Below, one piece after another: positions 26,571 to 36,106 of a stretch of DNA of 64,000 nt. The first letter of the stretch is position 1. The number at the start of each line of letters is the position of its first letter. A program made the translations under genes and the position numbers. The DNA is from Halovivax gelatinilyticus. Its GTDB lineage: Archaea > Halobacteriota > Halobacteria > Halobacteriales > Natrialbaceae. Under the pieces are notes generated by a model, which did no database searches, had not been told where the DNA came from, and saw only the letters and a list, made by a program, of their open reading frames with translations. Location: NCBI RefSeq assembly GCF_024300625.1, contig NZ_CP101322.1, positions 261,992 to 325,991 on the forward strand, written 5' to 3'.

Positions 26571-29054
26571 ATGGGGGACGAAGGGGTAAACGAAGAAAGA
26601 TCCATCCCAATACAAAGCGGGGGACACGACAGGAGTGTGGCACCTGTCGTCGGGATAATTCTACTGTTTGGAATGGTCTTCATCGGGGCGGCACTGGTGG
26701 CCGGGGCAGGAATGATGTTGATGGATTCGGTCGAATCCGAATCGGAAGCCGAACAGGCGCTTTCGTGTCTGGATCGAACTGACCACAACGTCCAAACGCT
26801 GCTTCGAGCGAACACCCAGGAAGAAATTCCCTGCGAGTCGGGGGTACGCGATCACGGATCGGTCACGCTCACGCTGAGTAACGACGATGGCGAAGACGAA
26901 ACCGTCACGATCGATCCGCTCGGATCGTTCGAGTACGAACTCGACGATCGGCGCCTCGGCTACCAGAGCGGGGGCGTCTTTCAACTAAGCGACGGGACGA
27001 CGAGAATTCACACGCCACCGGACGTCGGCTTCGGCGAGGGCCCAGAGACCCCGCTCGCAGAGCAAACGATGAGTCTTAACTTCCTTTCGTTCACGTCCGT
27101 TGAGCAGCACGGATCGGTGACGGCGATGAATCACAACCAATCGGCGACGACGGCGAAATCAGATGAAATCGAACGGGCGTTAGCGGGCGGATACGAACAT
27201 CTGGAGATCGAAATCGAAAGTGACTACCACGACGCGTGGGCCACCCACCTCGAAAGTGCGTTCTACGCGGATACGTACGACAACGTCTCCGTCGACCACG
27301 ACGAGTCGGCCGAGACGGTTACACTCTCGATCGAGCACTTCGCCGAACCGGACGCCTTCTTCCAGGTTACCGATGTCGAACCGGCCGACTGGATGGTTGT
27401 GTATCGAGGCAACCAAACGTTCGAATTGGATGCCGAAGTAACGAACACCGGCCACGTGACCGGGAGCGACGATCTCACACTCGAAATCCCGGCGGCGGAC
27501 GCAGACGACCGCGAGTTCGAAATCGACGAACTGGAACCGGGCGAATCGGTTACGAAAACGTTCGACGTCGAGTCGTTCGACATACCAACCGAAGGGCCTG
27601 GAAATCAACCCAACGACATCAACCGGTACGGTGCGTACGACTACACCGTCTCGACGAGCGATAGCGACGCTAGCGGCTCGTTCTATCTAACCTTCCCGGA
27701 TAACGCATTTTATCGGATCGACGACCTCTCGATGACCGACGAGGGGCCGATCACGACCGCTGGACTAAACGTGACGAACATCGGGGAACTCACTGCACCG
27801 GTGGAAACAACGATGACACTCCAAAGTAACGATGATTCGCTTCCCGACCCCATTGCCGAGTGGGACGAAACTGTCGAACTCGATCCCTGGGACGAAACGA
27901 CGATCGAGTACGATTTCAACCGGAGCGTCCTCCCCGACGCGAACTACACGTACACGATCGAGATCGATAACGATGGCCTTGGCACATCGATGTGTAATCT
28001 TCACGAGTCGGCCTGCGTGCGAGAGGGCTCGTTCGAAATCGAAGACGGGGCAATCGGTGGGCCAGGAGAGGTGATCATCACCGAGCCGTCTAACGTGAGC
28101 GTCAGTATTATCGGGACGGAGATATCAGCGGAGGGTTATGACCAAGATCAGGGTTCGTGGGTCAAATATTGGTCTCCAGTCACGGCCTCCGCCGTTGTCG
28201 GTGATACACGTTATCGGTTCCTTCCAGACGGGTCAATCGAAGAAATCGCGTACGAGGACCCTCACGAAACCGAGATCGGTGAACAAATGGAGGATTTTAA
28301 TCTGAACACCTTCGGTACCCAAGAGCACATCTACAGCTTAGAGGAAGAGATAGAGGAAGGATCGGTAACAATCGAAGCGACCTATTGGGAATGTTATTCT
28401 AGTTGGTTAAGAACAGGATGGGAGTATGCTGGGACGGACGAATGGCAAGAAAGAGAGTACAACCACTTCAATTGTGAAGAATTCGGTGAACCGATTACCG
28501 TCGACGTCGCCAGCGGGGAGATTGATGCCGATGCTGGGTTCGTTATGACGCGAGACGCCGACCGGAACGAGTTGCCAGACATTGAGGAGGGGTACGACCG
28601 TCAACGAAACATCCAGGAGGTGTTCGAAGACGGCACCGACGATATCGAGTTGATCGACGGTGAACTAACCCTCGGACAAAACGACTTTGCGTTCATGATG
28701 GAAGTCACAATGGATCACGAAGGACTTGTCTCCACCTACGGGGAGGATTATGACGGTGAGTACAATCTCGATACGGACAACCAGACCGAAAGCAACCTGG
28801 CCGCCTGGGACATCGCTGAGAATTACCGCAACGACGAACTGTATGGTACCGGTGACCCCAACTTTAACGACGTCATCGGGTTCGTCCAGGTCGACGGTGG
28901 CGGGCAGTACATCGATCTCGATCCGGACGCGATCCTCGACGACTATCGACTCGAAGGGGTGAGCGGCGCGCCATCGATCGAATACTCCGACGACGAGTAC
29001 GACACTGGCGGACCGACCGTCGAAGCAGGAACCGGTGTCATCGAGATCTCCTAA
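26571..29054 (+). CDS. Large pilin-like surface protein (827 aa), paralogue of the preceding gene
   Basis: Same architecture as the 812-aa neighbour: polar leader of about 22 residues, SVAPVVGIILLFGMVFIGAA, then MDSVESESEAE, a shared Cys followed by DRTDHN, DYHDAWATHL and a late DPNFND motif. The middle holds beta-sandwich repeats with CARDB-like spacing (AEVTNTGHVTGSDDLTLEI, LNVTNIGELTAPVETTM). Extracellular acidic residues and sequons are frequent. Near residues 600-660 a Cys/Trp-rich stretch (YWECYSSWLRTGWEYAG) differs from the paralogue. Function could be adhesion, pilus capping or surface assembly; none is shown by the sequence. Confidence 0.85.
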   Translation: MGDEGVNEERSIPIQSGGHDRSVAPVVGIILLFGMVFIGAALVAGAGMMLMDSVESESEAEQALSCLDRTDHNVQTLLRANTQEEIPCESGVRDHGSVTLTLSNDDGEDETVTIDPLGSFEYELDDRRLGYQSGGVFQLSDGTTRIHTPPDVGFGEGPETPLAEQTMSLNFLSFTSVEQHGSVTAMNHNQSATTAKSDEIERALAGGYEHLEIEIESDYHDAWATHLESAFYADTYDNVSVDHDESAETVTLSIEHFAEPDAFFQVTDVEPADWMVVYRGNQTFELDAEVTNTGHVTGSDDLTLEIPAADADDREFEIDELEPGESVTKTFDVESFDIPTEGPGNQPNDINRYGAYDYTVSTSDSDASGSFYLTFPDNAFYRIDDLSMTDEGPITTAGLNVTNIGELTAPVETTMTLQSNDDSLPDPIAEWDETVELDPWDETTIEYDFNRSVLPDANYTYTIEIDNDGLGTSMCNLHESACVREGSFEIEDGAIGGPGEVIITEPSNVSVSIIGTEISAEGYDQDQGSWVKYWSPVTASAVVGDTRYRFLPDGSIEEIAYEDPHETEIGEQMEDFNLNTFGTQEHIYSLEEEIEEGSVTIEATYWECYSSWLRTGWEYAGTDEWQEREYNHFNCEEFGEPITVDVASGEIDADAGFVMTRDADRNELPDIEEGYDRQRNIQEVFEDGTDDIELIDGELTLGQNDFAFMMEVTMDHEGLVSTYGEDYDGEYNLDTDNQTESNLAAWDIAENYRNDELYGTGDPNFNDVIGFVQVDGGGQYIDLDPDAILDDYRLEGVSGAPSIEYSDDEYDTGGPTVEAGTGVIEIS

Positions 29055-29179
29055 TCGCCCCGGGAAACGATACGACGATACGATTTCTCAGTCGAGTGGA
29101 CTGCTGTCCCGGTAATAATTGTTCGTCCACAGTTTGATCGAGCACCAGTTGAGTCGAGAAATCGATTCGCTGAGAGCGC

Positions 29180-29827
29180 TTAGCGGACCGACTCGATCGT
29201 CTCTTCGACCTCGTCGAAGACGTCTTCGGGCGGACGCTCACCGTTGACGCGGACGAGCGTCCCGCGATCGTCGTAATACTCGATTACCGGCTTCGTGTTC
29301 TCTCTGTAGACGCGCAAGCGCTCTTTGACGGTCTCTTCTGTGTCGTCGTCGCGCTGGATCAACTGCCCGCCACACGCATCGCAGATGCCGGATTCGTCCG
29401 GCGGGTCGAAATCGACGTGGTAGTTCGACCCGCACTCGGCGCAGACGCGGCGGCCGGTCAGTCGATCGACCAGTTCCCCTTCGCTGACGTCGAGTGCGAG
29501 CACGACATCTAACTCCGTCATCTCATCTAATTCTTCGGCCTGATCCATGTTGCGGGGATAGCCATCGAGGATGAACCCATCCGTCTGTGACAGCGCTTCC
29601 TCGACGATCGCGTTAACGACTGCGTCGGGAACCAGCTCCCCTCGATCCATGTACGCACGAGGGGTATCGTACGCCAACCCGAGATCGGAGATGTCCATAT
29701 CCTTGTTCGCACGGAGGGCATCGCCGGTCGTAACGTGTGCGACGCCGAATTCGTCAGCGATCTTCACACTCTGTGTTCCCTTACCGGCGCCCGGTGCACC
29801 GAGGATGAGAATCCGTGGATCACTCAT
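29180..29827 (-). CDS. adk: Adenylate kinase
   Basis: Converts ATP and AMP to two ADP. The 215-aa protein has the P-loop GAPGAGKGT near residues 10-18, the AMP-binding TTGDALR and the long-form LID domain with four cysteines (CAEC...CDAC) that should bind zinc. The LID also carries GRRVCAEC. It is convergent with the pilin-like gene. A TATA element CTTTAAGC-like sequence (about 29850-29856, minus strand) is at leaderless distance from the ATG at 29827. In many archaea adk follows secY; here secY lies 6 kb away. Confidence 0.95.
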   Translation of the reverse strand: MSDPRILILGAPGAGKGTQSVKIADEFGVAHVTTGDALRANKDMDISDLGLAYDTPRAYMDRGELVPDAVVNAIVEEALSQTDGFILDGYPRNMDQAEELDEMTELDVVLALDVSEGELVDRLTGRRVCAECGSNYHVDFDPPDESGICDACGGQLIQRDDDTEETVKERLRVYRENTKPVIEYYDDRGTLVRVNGERPPEDVFDEVEETIESVR

Positions 29828-30027
29828 AACGGGAGGTTCACCGTCGGTGCTTAAAGATGTAAAGAAACCATTCGCCCCACGAATAATCAGTTTCCAGGGG
29901 CTGGCCGAGTACGCTGGGAACCCGCTCGTACGTAGAGTATCATCTGTCCGAAACGGAGAACGGACTAGACGGAAATGGGCGAAGGGTCGTACACGTGTCG
30001 GCGGGTGTCTGTGTATCCCAGCGTAAC

Positions 30028-30315
30028 TCACTCGATTTGCAAGTCTCCGGGAGCGGTATCGGCCCCTGATTCGCCCTCGTCCCACTCTAGTTCGAATTCG
30101 ATGCTCAACTCATCGGGCGAACCGTCCTCGTACTCCCGTTCGGCTTTGATCTCGAACGTCGGCTGTGCTGGCGGATCCATCGTGATGGATTCGTCACCCG
30201 ACGAAACCGTGACCGGCTCGCCGCTGTCGAGCGAATCGGCGACGTTACGAAGCGCTGCGGCAATGTCCGTACGATCCATTCGTCGCTCGAATTTGAACAA
30301 GACCTCTTCAGGCAT
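30028..30315 (-). CDS. Amphi-Trp domain protein
   Basis: Haloarchaeal small protein of 95 aa. The first 70 residues match the amphi-Trp domain pattern ([19 protein letters not shown], then [11 protein letters not shown]). The function is unknown. A minus-strand TATA element (GATATAG, 30343-30350) is at the leaderless distance from the ATG at 30315. Codon use is typical. It diverges from the cytochrome oxidase operon. Confidence 0.85.
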   Translation of the reverse strand: MPEEVLFKFERRMDRTDIAAALRNVADSLDSGEPVTVSSGDESITMDPPAQPTFEIKAEREYEDGSPDELSIEFELEWDEGESGADTAPGDLQIE

Positions 30316-30606
30316 ACACGTAGTTAGCGCTCGACCGCCTTGGCTATATCGATGCGTCCGATCGGTATCGCGGTTGACGGAGCTATTCAGCCTCGATCTT
30401 ACGCTCACGGTCGTGGCCAGAACTACACAGCGAAACAACAGTACTGATCGAATCGAGAACGATAGAACCAAGACCAGGCCACCAAAGTGGTGTACAAGGA
30501 CCTGGCTGGGCACGCACGATGGAGCGTTGAAGTGAATCAGGAGCGTTCCCAAATAGATAAGTGCACCCGGCCAACATCGTCCGACAATAACACCCGATAA
30601 ATCGAG

Positions 30607-31479
30607 GTGAACACAATTTACGCCGAACTATTGACTCCGATGCTGCAGACGCGTGTTGACGTGTTCGAGTTGATCTTCCTGGTCTTTCTCGGACTCGGGA
30701 CACTCGTCGGTATCGTCGTCGTCTCGTACATCATGTACAACGCGTACAAGTACCGAGACGCCGACGGGATCGACGACCCCTACGCAGACGACCGTCCAGT
30801 ACTCGGAGAGTTACCGGTCGGTGGACAGGGCGGAAAGAAACTATTCCTCTCGTTCGGTCTCAGCGCGATCATCGTCGTCTCGCTGATCATCTGGACGTAC
30901 GGTATGCTGTTGTACGTCGAAGACGGCCCGGACGAGCTCGAAGGAGACGACCACGTACAGATCGACGTCGAAGCTGAGGCGTTCTTGTTCACGTACAATT
31001 ACGATTACGAAGACACCGAGTTCACCGTGATTGACGAACTCGTCATCCCTGAAGGCGAACCGGTGGAGGTGAACGTAACCGCGACCGACGTCTGGCACAC
31101 GTTCGGCATTTCACAGGAACGCGTGAAAGCCGACGCAATTCCGGGCGAGTACCACAACACCTGGTTCGTCGCGGACGATGCAGGGGTCTACGAGAACGCC
31201 GTCGAGTGTTTCGAACTCTGTGGGGACGGTCACAGCGGAATGCAACACGACCTCGTCGTGATCGACGCCGACCTCTTCGACGCGGTCGTCGAAGCGGACG
31301 CGATGAGCGAGTTCAGAAGTGCACTCGGCGCCGACGAACTCTCTATTGACTCGACGCCAGACGAGTTTGAGGCGTACATGGACGCCCAGGAAGAAGATGA
31401 CGAAGACGATGATGGCGAAGAAAACGATGGCGACGAAGAAGAGAACAACGACACCGACGAGGAGGATGAGGACGAATGA
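30607..31479 (+). CDS. coxB: Cytochrome c oxidase subunit II
   Basis: Copper-A-bearing subunit of a haem-copper oxidase, 290 aa. Two membrane spans (about 18-45 and 80-105) precede the extracellular cupredoxin domain. The CuA ligands are CFELCGDGHSGM (C-x3-C-x3-H-x2-M) plus an upstream His in VWHTFG. A very acidic C-terminal tail of about 35 residues follows. A GTG at 30607 is used; an in-frame ATG at 30640 is an alternative. It overlaps coxAC by 4 nt, so the two are translationally coupled. Confidence 0.93.
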   Translation: MNTIYAELLTPMLQTRVDVFELIFLVFLGLGTLVGIVVVSYIMYNAYKYRDADGIDDPYADDRPVLGELPVGGQGGKKLFLSFGLSAIIVVSLIIWTYGMLLYVEDGPDELEGDDHVQIDVEAEAFLFTYNYDYEDTEFTVIDELVIPEGEPVEVNVTATDVWHTFGISQERVKADAIPGEYHNTWFVADDAGVYENAVECFELCGDGHSGMQHDLVVIDADLFDAVVEADAMSEFRSALGADELSIDSTPDEFEAYMDAQEEDDEDDDGEENDGDEEENNDTDEEDEDE

Positions 31480-34052
31480 GTGACCTTCCACCCAAGCGAT
31501 CGCTCAAGCGGTGGCTGGTGACGACCAATCACAAGGACGTCGGTATCCTCTATCTCACCACCTCGCTCGTGTTCTTACTGCTGGGCGGGATTCTCGCCCT
31601 GATCTTTCGGGCTCACCTCTGGGAATCCGGAGGTACCGGGCTTCTCAGCGGAAACGAATTCAACCAGTCGGTGACGACGCACGGCCTGGTCATGGTCTTC
31701 TGGTTCCTCTCACCGATCGCCACCGGCTTTGCGAACTACTTAGTCCCGCTGCAGATCGGGGCAAAAGACCTGGCGTTCCCCCGCCTGAACGCACTCAGCT
31801 ACTGGTTGTACCTGTTTTCGGGCGTCTTGCTGTTCATCTCGTTCTTCCAGGGCGGCTCCTGGAGCGGCGGGTGGACTATCTACGCTCCGCTGAACGTACC
31901 GATGTACACGCCAGGGGCCGTAATTGAGGCCTCGGTCGGCGGGACGATGGCGATCATCGCACTGATGATGTTCGTCATCTCGATCACGATGGGTACGATC
32001 AACTTCCTGACGACGATCCACCGCCAGCGGGCCGAAGGACTCGGCCTCTGGAACATGCCGCTTTTCACCTGGTCGTGGCTCCTGACGGTGTGGATGATGC
32101 TCTTTGCGTTCGCGGCCCTGTTCGCGGCGCTCATCATGCTCACGATCGATCGCGTCATGCTCACGCAGTACTTCGCGACCGACCAGGGGTCCGGATTGCT
32201 CTGGGCACACCTCTTCTGGTTCTTCGGTCACCCGGAGGTCTACATCGTCTTCTTCCCCGCGCTCGGGATCATGTTCGAGACGTTCCAGACCTTCTGCGGT
32301 CGCCGACTCGTCGGCCGGAAGTGGGTCATCATCTCGATGATCCTCGTGGCCGTCCAGTCGTTCCTCGTCTGGATGCACCACATGTTCTTGACCACGATCA
32401 ACCTCGAGGTCAAGACACTGTTCATGGCGACGACGATCGGGATCTCGCTGCCGTTCGACCTGATGGTGTTCGCGCTAATCTACACCATGGTCAAAGGACG
32501 GGTACGGTTTACCACGCCGTTCCTGTTTAGCCTCGGTGCACTCGTCCTGTTCATCCTCGGCGGTATTACGGGGGTCTTCCTCGGCGCCGTCGTGCTGGAC
32601 TACGAGTTCCGCGGCACCTACTGGGTCGTCGCTCACTTCCACTACGTGATGGTCTCGGGCGTCACCGCACTCGTCGGCGGTCTCTACTACTGGTGGCCGA
32701 AGATCTCGGGTCGAATGTACCACGAGTTTACGGGTAAGCTCCACTTCGCCGCCTACTTCATCGGGTTCAACCTGCTCTACTTCCCGATGTTTCTCACCTG
32801 GGAGACGCCGCGACGCGTCTTCCACTACAGCGGGGGCGATCTCATCTGGCACCAGATGGCCACGATCGGGGCGTTCGTCTTCGGATTCTCGTTCCTGATC
32901 ATGTTCGCCAACTTCGCCTGGAGTCTGATCTGGGGGCCGAAGGCGCCCGACAACCCGTGGAAGTACTCGCGGACCGCAGAGTGGGCGATCCCCTCGCCAC
33001 CGCCGCTCGACAACTGGCCGGGTCGTCCGAGCTACGCCTCCGGTACACTGGAGTTCGTCGAGGAGACGAGCGCCCACCCCGCCGGCGCGGCGACGGATGG
33101 CGGAACGGCGGCCACCGACGGCGGAACAGCGACCGTCGACGCGACCGTCTCGGAATCGACCGGGGCTAGCGGTGACGAACACGCCCACGAGGGCGAGCAC
33201 GCCGATCACGCGAGTATCTGGCCGTTCATGATCGGGCTGGGGACGTTCATCATGTTCCTCGGCATGTCCGGCATGACTGGCGTCGTCGTCGAACTCATGA
33301 GCGATCAGATCGCAGCGCATCTCGGGACGGAAGACGTCTCGTCGAACGTCAATGCCGATCAGATCCTCGGATTCGCCGACATGAACTACGTCTATCTCAC
33401 CTTCTTCCTGGGTGGGATCGGGTTCCTCTCGTACTCCCTATTCATGTTCGGGAAAGAGCAGTTCAACGCACCCGAGATGGAAGTCGCCGAGCGCTGGCCG
33501 TTCGAAGGCGTCGGCAACACGAAGTTCGGCGTCTGGGTGTTCCTCGCGTCTGACGTCATCGTCTTCGGTGCCGTCATCGGCGCCTACCTGTTCATGCGTA
33601 TCTGGGCCGGCTGGTTCACGTTCGAACCGATTCCGGACTACACCTGGGCGGGTCTACTCAACACCTACATCCTGCTCACTTCGAGCTTCACCGTCATCCT
33701 CGCGCTCGTGATGGCCGAACGCTCGAACAAGAAGGGGCTGATGGCCTGTCTCGGCGCGACCATCATGCTCGGACTCGCGTTCATGGCCGTCAAGGCCTGG
33801 GAGTGGGGCGGCAAGTTCGCCCAGGGCGACTACTGGTTCAGCGGCCTCGAGTACTCGCTGTACTACGTCACGACCGGCCTGCACGCTCTGCACGTCATCT
33901 TCGGGCTGCTCGTCGGTGGCTTCATGCTCTACCGCATCTACACGATCGACGCCTACCTCGAAGACGAACGGCCGGTGGAATTCTTCGGGCTCTACTGGCA
34001 CTTCGTCGACATCGTGTGGGTCATCCTCTTCCCACTGTTCTACCTGATGTAA
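31476..34052 (+). CDS. coxA-coxC: Fused cytochrome c oxidase subunits I and III
   Basis: Catalytic subunit of the terminal oxidase, 858 aa. The first part (about 1-525) is subunit I with 12 spans. Ligands visible: low-spin haem His in TTHGLVM (about 69), the CuB/Tyr crosslink HPEVY, HH in MHHMF, and haem His pair in HFHYVM. A soluble linker (about 535-575) with TDGGTA repeats and a His-rich end joins subunit III, recognisable by ASDVIVFGAVIGAYLFMR, ALHVIFG and YWHFVDIVW. I-III fusions are known in haem-copper oxidases. The fused protein is probably one polypeptide. Confidence 0.95.
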   Translation: MSDLPPKRSLKRWLVTTNHKDVGILYLTTSLVFLLLGGILALIFRAHLWESGGTGLLSGNEFNQSVTTHGLVMVFWFLSPIATGFANYLVPLQIGAKDLAFPRLNALSYWLYLFSGVLLFISFFQGGSWSGGWTIYAPLNVPMYTPGAVIEASVGGTMAIIALMMFVISITMGTINFLTTIHRQRAEGLGLWNMPLFTWSWLLTVWMMLFAFAALFAALIMLTIDRVMLTQYFATDQGSGLLWAHLFWFFGHPEVYIVFFPALGIMFETFQTFCGRRLVGRKWVIISMILVAVQSFLVWMHHMFLTTINLEVKTLFMATTIGISLPFDLMVFALIYTMVKGRVRFTTPFLFSLGALVLFILGGITGVFLGAVVLDYEFRGTYWVVAHFHYVMVSGVTALVGGLYYWWPKISGRMYHEFTGKLHFAAYFIGFNLLYFPMFLTWETPRRVFHYSGGDLIWHQMATIGAFVFGFSFLIMFANFAWSLIWGPKAPDNPWKYSRTAEWAIPSPPPLDNWPGRPSYASGTLEFVEETSAHPAGAATDGGTAATDGGTATVDATVSESTGASGDEHAHEGEHADHASIWPFMIGLGTFIMFLGMSGMTGVVVELMSDQIAAHLGTEDVSSNVNADQILGFADMNYVYLTFFLGGIGFLSYSLFMFGKEQFNAPEMEVAERWPFEGVGNTKFGVWVFLASDVIVFGAVIGAYLFMRIWAGWFTFEPIPDYTWAGLLNTYILLTSSFTVILALVMAERSNKKGLMACLGATIMLGLAFMAVKAWEWGGKFAQGDYWFSGLEYSLYYVTTGLHALHVIFGLLVGGFMLYRIYTIDAYLEDERPVEFFGLYWHFVDIVWVILFPLFYLM

Positions 34053-34250
34053 GACCGGCATTCTCCGGTCTCTTTCTCGCTGCGACTCGCTTCGATCCGA
34101 CGATTCGTTGGGGCGAGGAGAAATCCGTCGTACGAACCGACTGGCGAGCGACGCCGTTCGACGAGAAGTCTGCCCGAACTGGATGATTCGTCGAGTCGAT
34201 AAACGGTCGATTCCAGTGAGTCGTATGCCCCGACGAACCGCATGAGGAAG

Positions 34251-34257
34251 CTATAAG
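34251..34257 (+). promoter_or_regulatory. TATA box of the subunit-IV-like gene
   Basis: CTATAAG is 26-32 nt upstream of the ATG at 34283. It indicates a separate leaderless transcript for this gene, although it also lies downstream of the cox operon. Confidence 0.6.
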
Positions 34258-34282
34258 TGACCGCCTCACCGAGTCACTTTCA

Positions 34283-34543
34283 ATGACGAGCGTCAAAACC
34301 TACACGATCATCTACGTGATCCTGTTGGCGCTGGGGACCGGCAAGTTCCTGTTCTTCACCTTCGACTTTGGCTATGCGACCGCAATGGGTGGAACAATGT
34401 TGCTGGCAGTGATCAAGTCACTGCTCATCGCCGGCTACTACCAGCACCTGGTCGACGAACCGAGATCGATCTCCTACATGATGCTAGTGGCCGTCTTCAT
34501 GGTCTTCCTGCTCGTGATCGCCGCAGGGTACTCGATTCAATAA
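34283..34543 (+). CDS. Cytochrome c oxidase subunit IV-like small membrane protein
   Basis: 86 aa with three hydrophobic stretches (about 8-30, 35-55 and 63-84), matching the prokaryotic subunit IV/CoxD-type pattern (AVIKSLLIAGYYQHLVDEP is typical). It probably helps assemble or stabilise the oxidase. It has its own TATA box 26-32 nt upstream, 230 bp after coxAC. Confidence 0.85.
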   Translation: MTSVKTYTIIYVILLALGTGKFLFFTFDFGYATAMGGTMLLAVIKSLLIAGYYQHLVDEPRSISYMMLVAVFMVFLLVIAAGYSIQ

Positions 34544-34581
34544 CCCCGGCCGTCACCGTCTCGAGAAACCGTTTGCGTACT

Positions 34582-34610
34582 CGGATCCGTTTTGATCATT
34601 CTCGGATCCG
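34582..34610 (+). terminator. Possible terminator hairpin after the subunit-IV-like gene
   Basis: CGGATCCG occurs twice (34582-34589 and 34603-34610); each copy is palindromic, so they can pair as an 8-bp stem with a T-rich 13-nt loop. It starts about 38 nt after the stop codon at 34543. This is suggestive only, since archaeal termination mainly uses U-tracts. Confidence 0.35.
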
Positions 34611-34820
34611 ATTCGCTCTCACTTCCAATTCATCCGTCTAGCGCCGCTCACGTAACCGGATCCGGAGTGTGACGTCGATCCGTTTCGAGGATGTCAATCC
34701 GCTGTGGAGCATGGCAGAGACGAGTGAGCGGTCTAGCGTCGAGACTGGCCGGGCGCAACGAGGGACGCTCTCTGGTGTGAGATTCGTGTTACTCAGCACC
34801 CGGTGCGTGTCTGAGTGACG

Positions 34821-35930
34821 CTACGGCTGGAAAAGAACCGAACCCGGATCGGCGACACCGCGGTCGGATTCTTCGGTCTCAGCACGCGTTCGAACCGACT
34901 CAGGATCGAATCGGTTTCTGTCCATATTTGGTTTCAATCCGGCTCGTTCGATGACCTCGAGATCAGCGGCTGCTGACTGCCCCTCCGTCGTCAGGTAGTC
35001 GCCGATCAATAAGCCGTCAGCACCGGTGCGAAATGGACGGGTTGTTCGTCTACATCCAGCATCACCTCGCGTCCCCCGGTCAACCGCACCGTCGCGCTGG
35101 GGTGTAACAACCGATACACCGCGATCGTCGCGAGTAGTTCCTCGGTCGTGATCGCCGGCGAATCGCCGAACCGATTGCCCAGGGGCGTTCCGGGAATGGG
35201 ATTGAGCACGTTCACCGGAAATGACGAAATTCCAATCTCCTGGAGCGCAACGGCTGCGTCGACTCGGTCGGTCGGAGACACGCCCATCCCGAGGATCACG
35301 CCGGCACAGAGATCCATGCCGGCGGCCTTGGCGACCTCGAGCGTATGTACCCTGTCTTTGAAGGAGTGAGTGGCCACTACCTCGGGGAAGAATCGCCGCG
35401 AGGTCTCGATGTTGTGATTGTAGTGATTGACGCCCTCCTCGGCGAGTGTTGTTGCTTCTTCCTGCGTCCAAGATCCCGAGCGAAGCGTCCACCTCCAGCG
35501 CAGTCTCGTCGCGAACGAGCCGGATCGATCGCAGTACCTGCGCCCACTCGTCCGGTCGCGTTTCTTTCGAGACACCCTTTTCAGCGACGACGATCCCGAA
35601 TCGTTGTGCGCCATCGCGCTCGGCGCGCCTGGCTGCCTCGAGAACCGAGTCAGGTTCGAGAAAGTCGTAGGTCTCGATCCCGGTATCGAAATGGACGGAT
35701 TGAGCGCAAAATTCACAATCCTCGGCACAATTCCCGGCCTTCGCGTTGACGATCGAGCACACGTCGACGGTGTCGTCGCCGAAGTGTGCCCGGACGTCGT
35801 TCGCAGCTGCGGCGAGTTCGTCGACCGGCTGTGCGATCAATGCGAGTCCGTCACGCCGATCCAACTGCTCGCCCGAGAGGACGCGATCGACCGCCTCGTC
35901 GATCGTCCGGTTACCTGTTTCGTAAACTAT
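34821..35930 (-). pseudogene. bioB: Biotin synthase bioB, broken by two compensating frameshifts and an ATA start
   Basis: Radical-SAM biotin synthase would convert dethiobiotin to biotin. The N-terminal part (from 35930) reads VYETGNRTIDEAV through the Fe-S motif CAEDCEFC and ...EVDASLGILD. Near 35465 there is one extra base: dropping it restores DQEEATTLAEEGVNHYNHN. The second part stays in that frame until about 35024-35029, where one base is missing; then the reading returns to GADGLLIGDYLTTEG and the C-terminus. The codon where ATG is expected (35928-35930) is ATA, about 25 nt after a TATA box. Sequencing error could explain the shifts but not the ATA. Total 1110 nt, normal length. Confidence 0.85.
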
Positions 35931-35950
35931 TTTGAACGCTGCGTTTGCGA

Positions 35951-35960
35951 AAGTATAATA
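35951..35960 (-). promoter_or_regulatory. TATA box upstream of the bioB remnant
   Basis: TATTATACTT (minus strand) lies 21-30 nt before the ATA at the expected start. It indicates that the intact ancestor was leaderless and began at that codon. Confidence 0.55.
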
Positions 35961-36106
35961 CCCCCGATAATCGTCGATAAAAAGGACTCGTCGCAAGACC
36001 GAACGGAGCGACAGACCCGACGAACCAGCTCCAGAGACGACTGTACGAACGAACCGATGTGAGTCGAGAGAATAATCGAACGGAAAATACGCAGAGTGAG
36101 CAGAGG

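Noticed and set aside
35024-35465. Programmed frameshifting in bioB
   Set aside because: No slippery heptamer or stable downstream structure at either site, and two opposite shifts plus an ATA start would be required. Mutation is simpler.
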